From: Isoetes taiwanensis
Lineage: Eukaryota > Streptophyta > Lycopodiopsida > Isoetales > Isoetaceae
NCBI GenBank assembly: GCA_021234155.1
Contig: JAJEKV010000057.1
Coordinates: forward strand, 3,503,821 to 3,567,820
DNA: 64,000 nt
Direction: 5' to 3'
Shown here piece by piece: positions 22,095-32,895 of the stretch. A program made the position numbers and the translations under genes. The notes beneath the pieces were generated by a model. The model searched no databases. It saw nothing but the letters and a program-made list of their open reading frames with translations, and was not told where the DNA came from. Position 1 is the stretch's first letter. Every line of letters begins with the position of its first letter.

Positions 22095-22361
22095 CTACTC
22101 CGGGTTTGGAGCAGAAGTGATGCGCAGGATGTGGTAGAGGTTCTGCTCAGGATCCCAGCGAAGGTGCAGAACCACCTCCATCCCGTTGGTCTTCGGATCG
22201 GGATGTTCAGCCATCCCGGCACACCAACCGTCCATTCTCAGGCCACGATTGTGGCAGCGCCAGAGGTCCAGACAATTCATCTTGCAGGTAATCCACTCCT
22301 GACAGTTAGTGGGCATAGTGCAGTTCTCGTTCAAACCAGCAGCAGCCATGCTGAGCGCCAT
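22095..22361 (-). CDS. Antisense ORF downstream of integrase (aORF-like), Cys-rich
   Basis: A minus-strand ORF of 94 codons from the first ATG (22379), or 88 from the ATG at 22361, ending at 22095. The TATA-like sequence CTATATAAG (22399-22391) would place transcription start near 22368, favouring the second ATG. The peptide has six cysteines (ENCTMPTNCQ, TCKMNC, DLWRC, GWC) and ends PEQNLYHILRITSAPNPE. Antisense ORFs between pol and the 3' LTR are known in the Tat lineage (for example Retand). The product's role is unknown. Homology to those aORFs was not tested. Confidence 0.5.
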   Translation of the reverse strand: MALSMAAAGLNENCTMPTNCQEWITCKMNCLDLWRCHNRGLRMDGWCAGMAEHPDPKTNGMEVVLHLRWDPEQNLYHILRITSAPNPE

Positions 22362-22390
22362 CGGATGCCTTCGTTTCACTCCCGGTTCGT

Positions 22391-22399
22391 CTTATATAG
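22391..22399 (-). promoter_or_regulatory. TATA box of the antisense ORF
   Basis: CTATATAAG on the minus strand, about 30 bp ahead of the ATG at 22361. A good plant TATA match inside an element otherwise transcribed from the other strand. Confidence 0.5.
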
Positions 22400-22893
22400 C
22401 CAACTGAGGAACTCCTTGTCGACATGGACCAATCACACAAATCGCCAACGTGTTTGCAATGCAAGGCTGTTTGTAAAATGAGACTCTTTTCTCCCGCCGC
22501 ATATTTAGCCATGGTACCTTCTGACACATTCCTTTTAATGATATCCCACTTCGAGTTGCCAGCATTAAATGCCATTTCTTCTTTTCACGCCCGTCGAACA
22601 TTAATGTGTGTCCTTTGCCCACCTGTCACATCCCATCATTCTCTCACGCCTCATCTCCACCGTTCATTCCTTCTCCATTTGTTGTTTGGGGACTTAGCCA
22701 AATTTTTGCCTCTCAATCGCCTCCTTGGCATCTTTCGACACCTGGCACCATCAACGGTTGCAGCTTCGCCCTTATCATACCCCTTCACCCACCTTTGCGC
22801 GCCCTAAACCTTTTCGTCTCTCTGCGCCTTCGTCTTTTGTTCTCTGCTCTCCGCCTTCTTCAAACAGTTCCTTCTATTCCGACGCTTTTCGCC

Positions 22894-25870
22894 ATGGCTG
22901 CCCCCAAACTTTCTACACTTCAAGCTTCTGCTCCAAGGGATGCGACTCTTTTTGGGTCTGTGTCTTTCTCGACGCCCACCTTTCGAGAGGCCCTTGTTGG
23001 TCTGAGTCGGGAAGTTGCGGAACGCCACAAGCTTTACGAATTTTCACAAATGGAGCTCCCGGCCCCAAATCCGGCGCAATTGCAGCAGTTCATCGCACAC
23101 ATCGTCAACAGCCCGGAAGGACCATTTTACTTACTCAGCATTTGATTTCTGAGGTATTCCACATCCCTTTGCAAAAACCTTCTGTCTCTTGGGCTGCTTT
23201 ACAGGACATGGACGTCACTCAGTTTGGCGCTATTGCTTATCAAGCCAACCAACATCGCCTCACAAATATTGCCAAACCCCATGAGACTTTTGTGAAGTTT
23301 CTGTGGCGAAAATTGCTTGGGCATTCCATTAAGAACACCCACATCAATAAGCCGTTTTTATAATATGGTCATCAACGCCATTCACTCCACTCTGCATGTC
23401 GATTGGCCTCGGCTTTTTATTCTCTGAGTCTTCTTCAAAGTAGACGCGCGTTCGGCTACCCCCCTCCTCTGTCTCTGAAATTTCCGTGGGTGGCCATCTT
23501 CAGGCCCTCATTCGTCATTATCTTCCAGTTCTTGAGAGCCCTTCCACTTCCCATACCTCCACTCAGCGCTCTCTGCATTCCCAGCGTCAAACTCAACAAG
23601 CTGTACCTTCACGCCAAACTTCCCCTCGTCTGTTCAACATCCGACCCGCGCATGTCCTTTGTCTCCTCTTCTTCCTCGAGGCCACGCCTTCCAATTCCGT
23701 CATGCCTCTCAACAATCTCGGACAAAGGCAGACGGGGCCCTGCACCTCTCCATCCTCGGCGGCTCGTACAAATTCCAACAAGATGTTCAAGCGGCTGCCA
23801 TGCGGCTACATGCATCGAGGAGGCTCTCATGGCCGGTGTTCAGCGTCCACGGAGGCTTCGATCTTTGTTCAAAGAGACCTTCAAGCTGCCACGCCCCATG
23901 TTCAAACCACGGAAGCCCAACTTCAAGAAAAAGCACGCCTCTATTACGTGCCCGTATAGATCTCACCCGGTGCTTTCGGGATCGGACCCGCCTACTTACG
24001 GATCAAAGCGCAGCTCCAAACCGAAATTCAGGACTTATTGGAACAGAACAAGTCCAAAGATACCCTTCTGAGTGACAAGGAGAAACACATTGCTAAGCTA
24101 GACACCTTGTACTCAGAGCTTTGTGACAATTACAGCACTCAAGTTCAAAATCTCACTGAGCGTGAAGCTCGACTCATCTCCCTTGAAGCTCAGCTTTCCA
24201 CACTCACCAATCAGTTAACGTCCCTCCAGACTCAGCTTTTGGAGGCTCAGAAACAAAAGGTCATCGATGACGCGGAGATTGCCACGCTTCGCCTCCATAC
24301 TCTGGGGCAATCCTCTTCACATGCCACGCTTCCTGGTAAACGGGTCCGTGATCAGCCCCGTCTTTTGTTAGAAAAGGAGCATCGGATCCGTGACCTTGAA
24401 CATCAGCTCCAGCAAGCAGTTCAATCTGCTGAGGAAGCCCAAACCAAACAGGAGGGATATCTTGACATTGCCACCAACATCCCTGGGACTTCTCTACTCC
24501 TTCCAAACTATCTTGACTATGTGGTGGCCCGGCGGCATCTCTTTCTTTTTGAAATGGTACGCGGCCAATGGCAATGTTCATCAACAACCACTCAAAAGTA
24601 TGGACTTCCTTCGGATCCGGCGGATCTTTCTATAGAAGACAAGGGTTTATTTTGTGCACTCTTAGTCTTTGATCAGCTCACGGTTGAAGATCCCGAATTA
24701 GTCATCTTCCGAAGTTGTTCAAATTTTTCATGGCTTATGTTTTTCATGACTTCTACCCGGGCGGATCTCCGTGATAAATTCCCGATGAGGCCCATCGTGT
24801 TTTTTCGAGGCAACTCCAATGCTTTGGGTTGTTATCACCAACCAACAAATATTTCCGGGATCCCTTTCGGTCCGGACTTTTGAACAAGAGTACATGCCCG
24901 AATTGGCTCAAAGACTTACCTCTCGTGGCGGGTTGAAACGTTGGAACAGGTAAACAAAAATCCGGGCGCACCACGATGATCTTGAGTTTGCTTTCGATTT
25001 ATATGCAAGCACTTGGGAGGCTACAATCAACTCCGTGGCCTTCTGGAAAGCAAGACCATTCCCACGGGTTGGGTCAATCCTCCTGTCTATCAATTACTCT
25101 CTACTTCAGAATGGGACCATTGGTGTCGTGCTCTTGATCAAAATCTTGTTCAAGCATTCAGGGACATGGCTCACAAACCCACGCACTGGCATGATTCCCT
25201 CTCCATATGCTTCCTTAGGAGCCCCTCCCCCCCGGTTCCTTTCTTCTGATTGGCGTCTTCCCTTTTGGACGAAGGTCATGGATGGCCACGCTGGGTCGAC
25301 TCCGCCTCAGATCTCCACGGATCTCCGGTGGGATCCCCGATTTGTCAGACGCTCCAATTGGGAGGATAATGCCACTTTGGACACTACTGAAAATTGGATT
25401 TACATCGGTAATGAGCGTGGTTGGCAAAAGCCTGCTGATGCTCTTCATGGTCTTGACACCTTCTTGCAGAATGCCGCCACCTCACCAGATCCTTGATCTG
25501 CCGCCAAAAGCGTGTTTTCGTGGCTCTCAAATGCATCCTGGTCAGCTCTTTAAATAGGCAGCGTCCAATCTTTCACTGCAATCCGAATGCCAGCGTCAGT
25601 GCCTTCGGTCTTCAAACTTGCCTTCTCATGGAGTGCCAGTTTGTTCCTTCGGCTGCCCATGCTGCCCTGGAAGACATGGTGCGCTCTCACTTCCTCATTG
25701 AGGCCCATCCTGCCCTAGGGCTCAACACCCCTGACGCTCTTCAAACACGCCAGGACCTCATTGCTCATTACCATAATGGCGCCCGACCTCATTCCCGTGA
25801 GGATCACTTTCCGACTGCTGGTTTCCCGCCTTCGGAAGCACTTCCTCCTTTTCTTCAGACTGAGTGTCAT
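22894..25870 (+). pseudogene. Post-pol ORF of the inner gypsy element, frameshifted
   Basis: Begins MAAPKLSTLQASAPRDATLF at 22894. It moves between frames near 23120, 23400 and 24040, and again after 24883. The middle (24038-24480) is a strong coiled coil (heptads such as LISLEAQLSTLTNQLTSLQ). After it come SLLLPNYLDYVVARRHLFLF and FPMRPIVFFRGNSNALG, then WDHWCRALDQNLVQAF in another frame. No known domain was recognised. It is on the sense strand between integrase and the 3' LTR, where env-like or extra ORFs occur in Athila/Tat elements. No transmembrane segment was seen, so env is not supported. Confidence 0.6.
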
Positions 25871-25884
25871 TTGGTGGGGGGGAG
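25871..25884 (+). promoter_or_regulatory. Polypurine tract of the inner gypsy element
   Basis: TTGGTGGGGGGGAG immediately before the 3' LTR. Confidence 0.8.
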
Positions 25885-26477
25885 TGTTAGTCCCAGGCCT
25901 CCCGGTTCGGGAATATTCATGCATCCTGACGGACCAGGTCAAGCTCAAGGATCCACAGCGGGCATGGGTCAGCCATCAAAGGCTCGCCAGAAGACCAAGC
26001 AATGCACCCACGCATCAAAGCTGCGTCCGCCCAACAAGAGGCGCCGCCAGACAAGTGATGACCCGTCACCACCCGTGTCAGGTCCAGTGATTCTAGGCAT
26101 TTCAAGAGGCACCGCCAACATTCCTCGCAAATCAGGCCTCCTTCCGTGAGTCGGCACCCCAGAGATCGGTCCGAGTGTCTATATTGGGCCAGAGGCCATT
26201 GTACTATATATGAGTAGAGCTAGCATATGATGGCTAGATGAGTTTTGAGTCTTGTCTCTTTTCAGTCTTCTCTCCATTGCGAGAGCTCATGTATGTTCAT
26301 CATTGATATCAAGGAAGCATATCATTTTCCTCTCATTGTTCTTTTCTGTTCCATTTTTTTCTTCTTGTTCTTTTCTTGCAAATCCCGCGTGACATAGTCC
26401 CCCGGATTCTCCTGTTAGATCCAAGGGTCCTCACAGAGGGCTGTCTTGCAGGAGTTCCCGAACCCAGACCCCAAACA
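25885..26477 (+). repeat. 3' LTR of the inner gypsy element
   Basis: 593 bp, TGTTAG..CAAACA, followed by the TATAT target duplication. Confidence 0.93.
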
Positions 26478-27809
26478 TATATGGGCATTAGCAGGCAGAA
26501 AGAGAAGATCTGATTGTTTGGACGGAGACACAAAGCAATTAGTCATCCAATTTTGGTTAAACAACACCAAGGTTTCACCTAAATACAGGGATGTAAGAAA
26601 GAAAAGGCATCAGGCAATCCAGTTTCTTGATATACCACAGGTATTTCATTCTTTACTGTGTGAAATGCTTCTGATCCCTCATGTATATGTTTATTTTTAT
26701 TGGAATTTATAGTATCTTCTTTGTTTTGATGTATGAATGCTTTCTAATGACTGATCTATTATTTATGTATTCACTTTTACTTACTTTTACATATGCGATC
26801 ACCTTTGTTGGTTTGCTTACATTTATTGACCATGTATATTACACTAAATCTTCCTTTCTTATTTATGCAGTGACTCCAAAATTCTTAAGCAATGTACAGA
26901 TTAGATATTTGCATAATATTGTATGTTATACATGTCTATAGAGTACATATCTTGTACTCGGACTTTGAATAGTGCCTATGGACTTCAAGAATCTACTCTA
27001 GAACATTAATATGCTCTAGGGTACAAGAATGTACCCACATACTTATCCTTACACACGTATTTAATGTACATGTGTAATGTATATTCTGTTGTCCTTATGT
27101 ATATTGTAAGTACATTCTGAGTACATATGAGTGCATATGAGTGCATATGAGTGCATATGAGTACATCTGAGTACATATTAGTACATTATGAGTACATGTT
27201 AGTACATTTTGACTCCGCATGTACTCAATTGCACATACAAAATCTTTTATTAACTATGATGATTTGAATGCACAGGCTGAGCTGTACCAGAACTTTGTGG
27301 AGCAACACCCAGAGGCAGACATTGGCATCGATTGTTCAATACCTCAAACCCCGATTGTGTAAGGAAGCTAAAGGAAAGAAACACATGTTGTTGTGTCAAG
27401 CATGAGCAAGCAGAGAACTTCAGGAAGGCATTTAATTCTATGAGGGCTAAGCTTTACATCAATTGTAGCTGCAATTGTGAAGTTTGTGCTGCTAACAAAA
27501 ATGATGGAATTTGTCAGGCTCACAAGCATACATACTGTAATGTCAGCACTCTATGGAGGAGTATGGTTTGTCCAAAACAAGATAGTGATGAGTGGCACAA
27601 ATTAAATTGTATTACAAGTGATTGCAAGAACTGTGGTAAGCATAACATTAGCTTGTGTCCAAAAGAAACTGAAAATGACATTGAAAGTAAAGTCAATTGG
27701 CAAATATACTCTTATGTGGATGAGAAGTCTAAAAAAGGAGTCTCAAGAAGGCTCAGATTGGTGGAGAAGACAACAAATGCACCTGTAATGCTGGATGCCA
27801 TGTTTGGTC

Positions 27810-28058
27810 CATAGCTACCGGGAACCAAGTTCCCAACTCCGTTCCCGTTCCCAACTCCGTTCCCGAGGGTCCAGAGTTCCATAAGTTCCCACTTTAGTTC
27901 CCAGTAGAAAAGAGAATATACCCCGAATATACTCAAAGGATCCCTCGAATATACTCGAACATTCCGTTCCCATTACGTTCCCGTTCCCATCCGTTCCCGT
28001 TCCCGTTCCGAATTTTGGGTCTAAGTTCCCGTTCCCGTTCCCGTTCCGGGTAGCTATG
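27810..28058. mobile_element. 249-bp hAT-like MITE in the transposase gene
   Basis: Ends CATAGCTACC and GGTAGCTATG (10-bp perfect inverted repeats) are flanked by GTTTGGTC on both sides (27802-27809, 28059-28066). An 8-bp duplication is typical of hAT. The interior is made of GTTCCCGTTCCC repeats. Its removal restores the transposase reading frame exactly. Confidence 0.88.
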
Positions 28059-29499
28059 GTTTGGTCACATGAAGACATTTATCCATCACAACTTTGCAGC
28101 TCACTGGCAAAGCAAGGAATTCAGAAGATGTGTTCAAAACCTGAGAGATGATTCAGTGATATCAGTGGTTGACTTTGCAGAAAATTATACATTGAAGCCT
28201 TTCAAAGAGGTTCAGTCAGAACATTGGAATGCAGACCAAGTTACTATAATGGTACAGATTACCATGCTAAAGGTAAATGGCATCTTGAAGAAGACTGTTC
28301 ACTTGTATATTTCGATGACGTAAATCATGATACACATTTTGTACAACATGCATTTAAGCTTCATCTAAAATGGCTGAAAGAGAATGGTGGATCTCATGTG
28401 TACATATCATATTGTGTGGTCTCGATGGTTGTGTCGCACAATACAAGTCCGTAAGAAATTCATATTTCATTACCAGTACTATGTTGAATATGGCATTCGT
28501 TTACAATGGAACTACTTTGGTTCCGGGCATGGAAAAGGTGAACATGATGGAGAGTCCGCCAAGGCCAAGCGGTACTTGCAGCCCGAACGATTCACGAGAA
28601 CATGGAACAGATTAGAGGTGCACATGATGCTTGTGTTGTCTTGAGGAGCAAGCAATCTAATGTTAACAGAGTATACTTGGGAAGTGAAGGAGTCGATATT
28701 GATAGAACCAATGCATTGGATGTGCAACCTCTTCCCGGTATTCGAAATTGCATGCTATAGCTTCTATAAGTCCAACTGACCCCACCTTAGTAATGGTGAG
28801 ACCATTATCTTGCTTCTGCAATGCTTGCATTAACTTTGAATGGGATGCTTGTGAGTCCATTTCATTCTGTGGGAAGTGGCAATTAAAGAAGCTAGTACCC
28901 CGATTGTGAAGTAGAGAATGAGGAAACTGCTGCTTTTGCAAATGAAAATAAAGAGCTAGAAGATCTAGTACAGGTAGGTGATATGTTTGCTTCTTTTGCT
29001 GCACCAGGAAATGAAGAAAATATGCCATACTATATCCTTCTTTGCAAGAAAACAAAATTTGTTTTGCAGGAAAATGTTATTGACGATTACAAAAATTATC
29101 ACCATACAGGTGAAACAGTCATATCAACAGATTACTATCAAAAATTGCACCGGTTGTCACCACAAGTATAAGTTATTGGATGACAAAGAAGTTCTTGTAC
29201 CGCAGAGTCCATTTATTGGAGCAAAGTTTGCAATGCCAAAAGTAAATCATAAGGTGAAGGGTGCTTCTGCAGCTTATGCATTGTCTACTGATGTGCATGA
29301 GATGCTACTGGGAAGTCTGCCTGAAATGCTACATGATCTGGAATAGCTTGAACAGATTATATGTTGGACAGATTATATGTTGGAGAGAAATCTGAAAAGA
29401 GAAAAGTGCAGGAGTAACATGATTTATATTACATTGTAATTGAGTACATCAACTTATTTCAAAACATGTTTCTTGTTATTGATAACTTTACAGAATATA

Positions 29500-30036
29500 T
29501 CAACTTCTTTTATGCCTAACTATTACATCCTGTGGTGGCTGAAATCTCATAGGTATTGCATCCATTCTCCTAAGATTTTCGGAGCGCCATATAATGTTAG
29601 GACTAGCTGTGGCAGAGGCCACTGCTACTTCTCTTGCAATTGGAAGCCCACTCCAGCCCTCACGCAGCGCAGTTGACTCGTGCGCACTTGGCAACGGATT
29701 CCTTCCCCAAGGATCAGGATCATAGATCTTGTGAATTGCCCAAAGTATTGTTAGCATCTCATCCCTGGTGCTTCTGTCTTCGATCTGTTCGACCTGATCC
29801 CATAATCCAGGCAGGCTGGTAAGGAATCTTGCTTCATACATTAAGCCACAAGAGAATGGTACATCTGGAACATATTCTGCTTCAGTCTCTAAAGTAGAAG
29901 GTGGTTCATCTGGTTCAACCTCTGCTCCATGTACATGTACAAGTTCCTTTTGTTCTGGTTCAACCTCTACTCCATGTATAAATTCCTCTTCAATTTCATT
30001 TTCAATCCAATAACAAAAGTTAAAAATTATTAGCAT
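29500..30036 (-). CDS. Unknown protein of the inner transposon
   Basis: A 178-codon open frame. It starts with a hydrophobic stretch, then two acidic repeats of the form HGVEVEPEQKELVHVHGAEV, then a globular-looking part with CGLMYEARFLTSLPGLWDQV and IHKIYDPDPWGRNP. No domain was recognised. It lies downstream of the FCP1-like gene on the same strand, where the larger element has its Ulp1 protease, but no His-Asp-Cys pattern is present. It could be the last exon of a longer gene; the initiator ATG is uncertain. Confidence 0.4.
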   Translation of the reverse strand: MLIIFNFCYWIENEIEEEFIHGVEVEPEQKELVHVHGAEVEPDEPPSTLETEAEYVPDVPFSCGLMYEARFLTSLPGLWDQVEQIEDRSTRDEMLTILWAIHKIYDPDPWGRNPLPSAHESTALREGWSGLPIAREVAVASATASPNIIWRSENLRRMDAIPMRFQPPQDVIVRHKRS

Positions 30037-30149
30037 TTTAAATCTAAAACTTCCTCAACCTTAAATATTAATAATAGATATAATTTAACAAGTACTCAAA
30101 AGAGTTATGAAAGCAAATCAACATCAAGAAAAGTTACAGTAAAACAGAT

Positions 30150-30798
30150 TCAGTTTATCAAAGGCATTGTACATAGGGCCTTTATTCTGTTCATATCTTC
30201 GCCGTATTCATCCACTATAGTCTTGATGATAATGTCACCATATATGTCCCAAGAGTCATCCAACTTATGCTCCTTTATGTAATTGGTAAAATCTGGTGCA
30301 TATTTCAACCCTACCAACCAATCAAATAAGAAGGACAGATGGTTGTCGCGTTCTATCAAAGGTGTCCATAGTGGCACACAAACATAACTTTCTTTGTTGA
30401 AAAGAGCTTTGTGCTTAGACTCAAACACACCACAGAGTTAATTCCATTGTATTTAGGATATTCAATGACAATACTATCCATAGGTACTACTTGAGGGGTT
30501 ACACCAACTGAATTTGTGTAAGGAAGTCCCCAACATCTCTCTTTTCCATAAACATGTTTAAATTTTGGGATGCCATCTTCATAGAGCTTGTCCAAAATTG
30601 ATGTTATGATATCTAAGGTAAGAGTTGACCATATGGCCAAATCCCAATGAAAGGAGGGATATTGAAGCATTGCTTTCATTGTTGGTCTGCAGTAGAAAAC
30701 TCCATGTTCTGTAATTATGGGATTGTAAGAGGAAATATTCATTCCTGGAGTTCTATAAAAGTAACCCAGAACACCTTGGATCTCAAATATTAGGAGTC
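30150..30798 (-). pseudogene. FCP1/NIF-like HAD protein of the inner transposon, frameshifted
   Basis: The exon begins at 30798 after a consensus acceptor (CTTCCTTACAG). The strand-1 motif is LLIFEIQGVLG, so the two catalytic aspartates of FCP1/NIF (DxDxT) are E and Q. Motif II is conserved as LAIWSTL, and KFKHVYGKERCWGLP matches KFKFIWNQDQCTN of the outer copy. A frameshift near 30430 separates the C-terminal part (VPLWTPLIERDNHL, ending at 30150). The same two substitution sites are changed in the outer copy, by different residues. No separate first exon was identified; only about 75 bp separate it from the upstream WG-protein stop. Confidence 0.65.
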
Positions 30799-30872
30799 CT
30801 GTAAGGAAGCAAAATATAATTAACATACAGTAGCACTAGGATTGCAACCATTCATTGATTACATTATCAAGA

Positions 30873-31452
30873 TTACATAAAGCCAAATGGCTTAGTGTTG
30901 TTTCCAATAAGAAAAAAGCCAATTGGCCTCATTTGATAAAGAGTTATGAAATGCTTCTCTTGCGAGGTGCTAGTAGTGCCTGTTTCGATGAGATGGCTCT
31001 TATAATTAATCATAGCCTTAATGAGCACATGTCTCCTGGACTGTGCATACTCCGCATCAAACCAATCTGAAGAGAACTGAAAGAATAAAAACAAATAGTT
31101 TTCAGAATTAAATATTATATAAAAAGCAATTGTGTATACTCACCATGCTCTTAGCTTGCACCTGGGCATCCACAAAGGCTTGCATATAAGCCATGACATA
31201 AAGACCACAAGAGGCCAGGTCACCCCATCTGGCTTCATCACCCCATATCTCTCTTACCATAGCATCATACTGCTCGTAAACATCACAAAAATTCAGTTGT
31301 CTGAGCTGTCTTACAGAAAACCTGGTATCATCAGGAGGTAAAATTTCCCTTTTGGCATGCGAACTTGAAGCTTTCTTATTTGCTGGAGGCTTTCCGGTCC
31401 TTGGAGACTTTCTTGAACCCTTGATTGGTGTCTTCTTTGGGGTCTTTGCCAT
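30873..31452 (-). CDS. WG-motif protein of the inner transposon, two exons
   Basis: Exon 1 is 31452-31143 (donor ATG|GTGAGT) and exon 2 starts near 31079 after TTTCAG, ending at 30873. The first 35 residues are Lys/Pro/Ser-rich (MAKTPKKTPIKGSRKSPRTG), then comes a compact region with YEQYDAMVREIWGDEARWGD. The stretch ARWGDLASCGLYVMAY aligns with AWGGMASQTMAVAYY of the outer element's first gene. Both are the first gene from the end opposite the transposase. The basic N-terminus suggests nucleic-acid contact or nuclear import; the function is unknown. Confidence 0.55.
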
Positions 31453-31942
31453 GTTTACAGTACCTGCAAAATGAACAAAGCAACAAATTTGATTTCATAA
31501 GATAAATTTGCACGAAATATTTGAAGATCAGACCGTAAACCAAACGCATTGTTTATATTCATGTTAAACCTACATCGATTTAGCTTGAAAAATACCGCTT
31601 TTCGATTTTTAATCCATAGAACCAGTTCTATTACTTCTTGAATTCATTTTCGGACTGAAATCACAGAAAATTAAAACTACAAAATAAAGAAAACAAAACT
31701 TACAGGGCAGATCACACGGATATGCAGTGTTCCGAGCCGGTTCAAACGTTCTTAGCAGTGCCAATTTTCGGAAAACAAACCAATTCTTGCTCCACTCGAT
31801 TAGCCAAGAAACAGGGGGAACAAAATGGAGGGAATTTTTGGTACACTCGAATAATGACATTTTCTTTAATGATGGCAATCAAAAACTTGCTATAATTAAA
31901 ATACATAACGTTATATGTAATGTATTCGAATGGCCTTTTTTT

Positions 31943-31966
31943 TGTCACCCTAGCGTGCTTATACCC
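31943..31966 (-). repeat. Right terminal inverted repeat of the inner DNA transposon
   Basis: 24 bp, 21 matches to 14470-14493, followed by TTTG. Confidence 0.83.
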
Positions 31967-32154
31967 TTTGTTTTTTTTTTTAGAAAATAAAATTATGGTC
32001 ATTACGAGGTAATTATTCGTATCCTACTAAATCATTACGATTAAGATACTAATGGTACGAAATCCTAAAATCGTAGCCTATGAAATTAATTTCACGCCAG
32101 CCTTTATAGGCTATGGTCGTGAGGGAGAAATATCGTCCAATTCTCCCAAACAGA

Positions 32155-32653
32155 ATGCCGAAGCGCTGCCGCTCTGCTTCCCCTTCCCCTGGCCCGTCCA
32201 AGCGCCGGGCCTTGCTTACCTTGCCTTTGGCAGAGGTCCTAGCCAGTTATGGCATAGGATCATGGACGATTCCTTTGCAGGATGATGTCGAACTGCCACA
32301 CGATTCTGTCCCCAATTCAGAGGAGAGCTCCTCTTCTGAAAACTCCTCTTCTGAAAGCTCTGAATACTCTCTTTCAGAGCTTTCAGAGCTTTCAGAAGAT
32401 TCCTCCAATTTTCATTCATCTGATGCAGATTCTTCAGAGGAGGAGGTTGATTCCGAAGACAACATCTAGAGTGAAGAAGAAGAGACCAGCGAAGGAGAAG
32501 ACCCGGAAGAAGAAGACCCCGAAGAAGAAGAAATGTTTGCAGAATTTCACAATTGGCTGGAGAGTAAGTACTAAGTAGCATGCAATTCAATTTTTTGCAA
32601 TCTTTTTTACAGGCTTTCTAACTTTCTTTACTTTTCTTACAGATGAAGCTTGA
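32155..32653 (+). pseudogene. Acidic Ser/Glu-rich protein with one in-frame stop, two exons
   Basis: The frame starts MPKRCRSASPSPGPSKRRAL at 32155. It runs through a Ser/Glu tract (EESSSSENSSSESSEYSLSE) to a TAG at 32467-32469, and continues in frame with SEEEETSEGEDPEEEDPEEE to the donor GAGA|GTAAGT at 32564. A tiny second exon (32643-32653, after CTTACAG) closes it at about 139 residues. Without the stop the C-terminus would be strongly acidic. Charge pattern: basic start, acidic end. No domain was recognised. It belongs to the outer transposon, just right of the inner insertion. Confidence 0.5.
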
Positions 32654-32699
32654 AGTCCCGGAGCTGAGGAAGCCACTGTTGTTTTTTTTTTGTTATGAT

Positions 32700-32895
32700 C
32701 AAGTTCAACCACAGGCCTTTTGTGCCTTTGTTATTTTTTGAAAAAACAGATACCACATGCCTTAGTGCCTTTCTTTGATCTCACCCATATGTCTGACAGG
32801 CCTTAGTGCCTTAAACTTGACACACAGGCCTTAGTGCCTTGTAATATATGATGGCCTTAGTGCCTTTTTTTTGTATATACAGGCCTTGTGCCTTT
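32700..32895 (+). repeat. GGCCTTAGTGCCTT minisatellite
   Basis: At least six imperfect copies of a GGCCTTAGTGCCTT/AGGCCTTGTGCC unit in the 3' UTR of the acidic gene. Confidence 0.75.

Larger units (their letters stand above)
15411..26477 (+). mobile_element. Tat-like Ty3/gypsy retrotransposon, 11.07 kb, TSD TATAT
   Basis: LTRs 15411-16002 and 25885-26477 (TG..CA) are flanked by TATAT (15406-15410, 26478-26482). The primer site begins at 16003, a purine tract lies at 25871-25884, and the order is gag, protease, RT, RNase H, integrase with no chromodomain. About 3.9 kb of extra sequence lies between integrase and 3' LTR, including a plus-strand ORF series and an antisense ORF, as known for some Tat elements. 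Gag and RT are frameshifted; the RNase H-integrase frame is open. Confidence 0.92.
14874..29346 (+). pseudogene. DDE-type transposase with Cys-rich zinc module (DFAENY family), copy 1, broken
   Basis: Pieces in order: an N-terminal part ending with KLAAKHSVLS and CHPRNLSYAAG (to 15405), interrupted by the gypsy element; its continuation from 26483 (KQLVIQFWLNNTKVSPKYRD); an intron (26641-27275); a Cys-rich module (INCSCNCEVC, then C..C pairs, 27330-27800); the MITE; and the core. The core has VVDFAENYTLKP and an HW four residues after EVQS, then GLDGCVAQYKS and HGKGEHDGE, probably the three acidic catalytic sites. The C-terminal domain has APGNEENMPYYILLCKK and ends at 29346. Several frameshifts in 28200-28620 disable it. 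Removing the gypsy insert (one TATAT kept) and the MITE (one GTTTGGTC kept) restores the local frame. The motif recalls uncharacterised transposase-like proteins in animals; a superfamily name is not offered. Confidence 0.75.
14470..31966. mobile_element. Inner DNA transposon of the same family (about 6.2 kb native), TSD TTTG
   Basis: The termini GGGTAAAAGCATGCTAGGGT (14470) and, on the minus strand, GGGTATAAGCACGCTAGGGT (31966) match at 21 of 24 positions. They resemble the outer element's ends (16 of the first 22). The flanks are TTTG (14466-14469) and TTTG (31967-31970), a perfect 4-bp target duplication. It carries transposase (+) from the left end and, from the right end reading leftward, a WG protein, an FCP1-like protein and an unknown. 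This is the outer element's plan in reverse orientation. A gypsy element and a MITE later entered the transposase gene. Confidence 0.85.

Noticed and set aside
22894-25870. env gene of the inner gypsy element
   Set aside because: No signal peptide, transmembrane segment or cleavage site was seen; called only a post-pol ORF.
26681-26941. Hydrophobic ORF resembling a membrane protein
   Set aside because: Lies wholly within a transposase intron with consensus splice sites and is AT-rich by composition.
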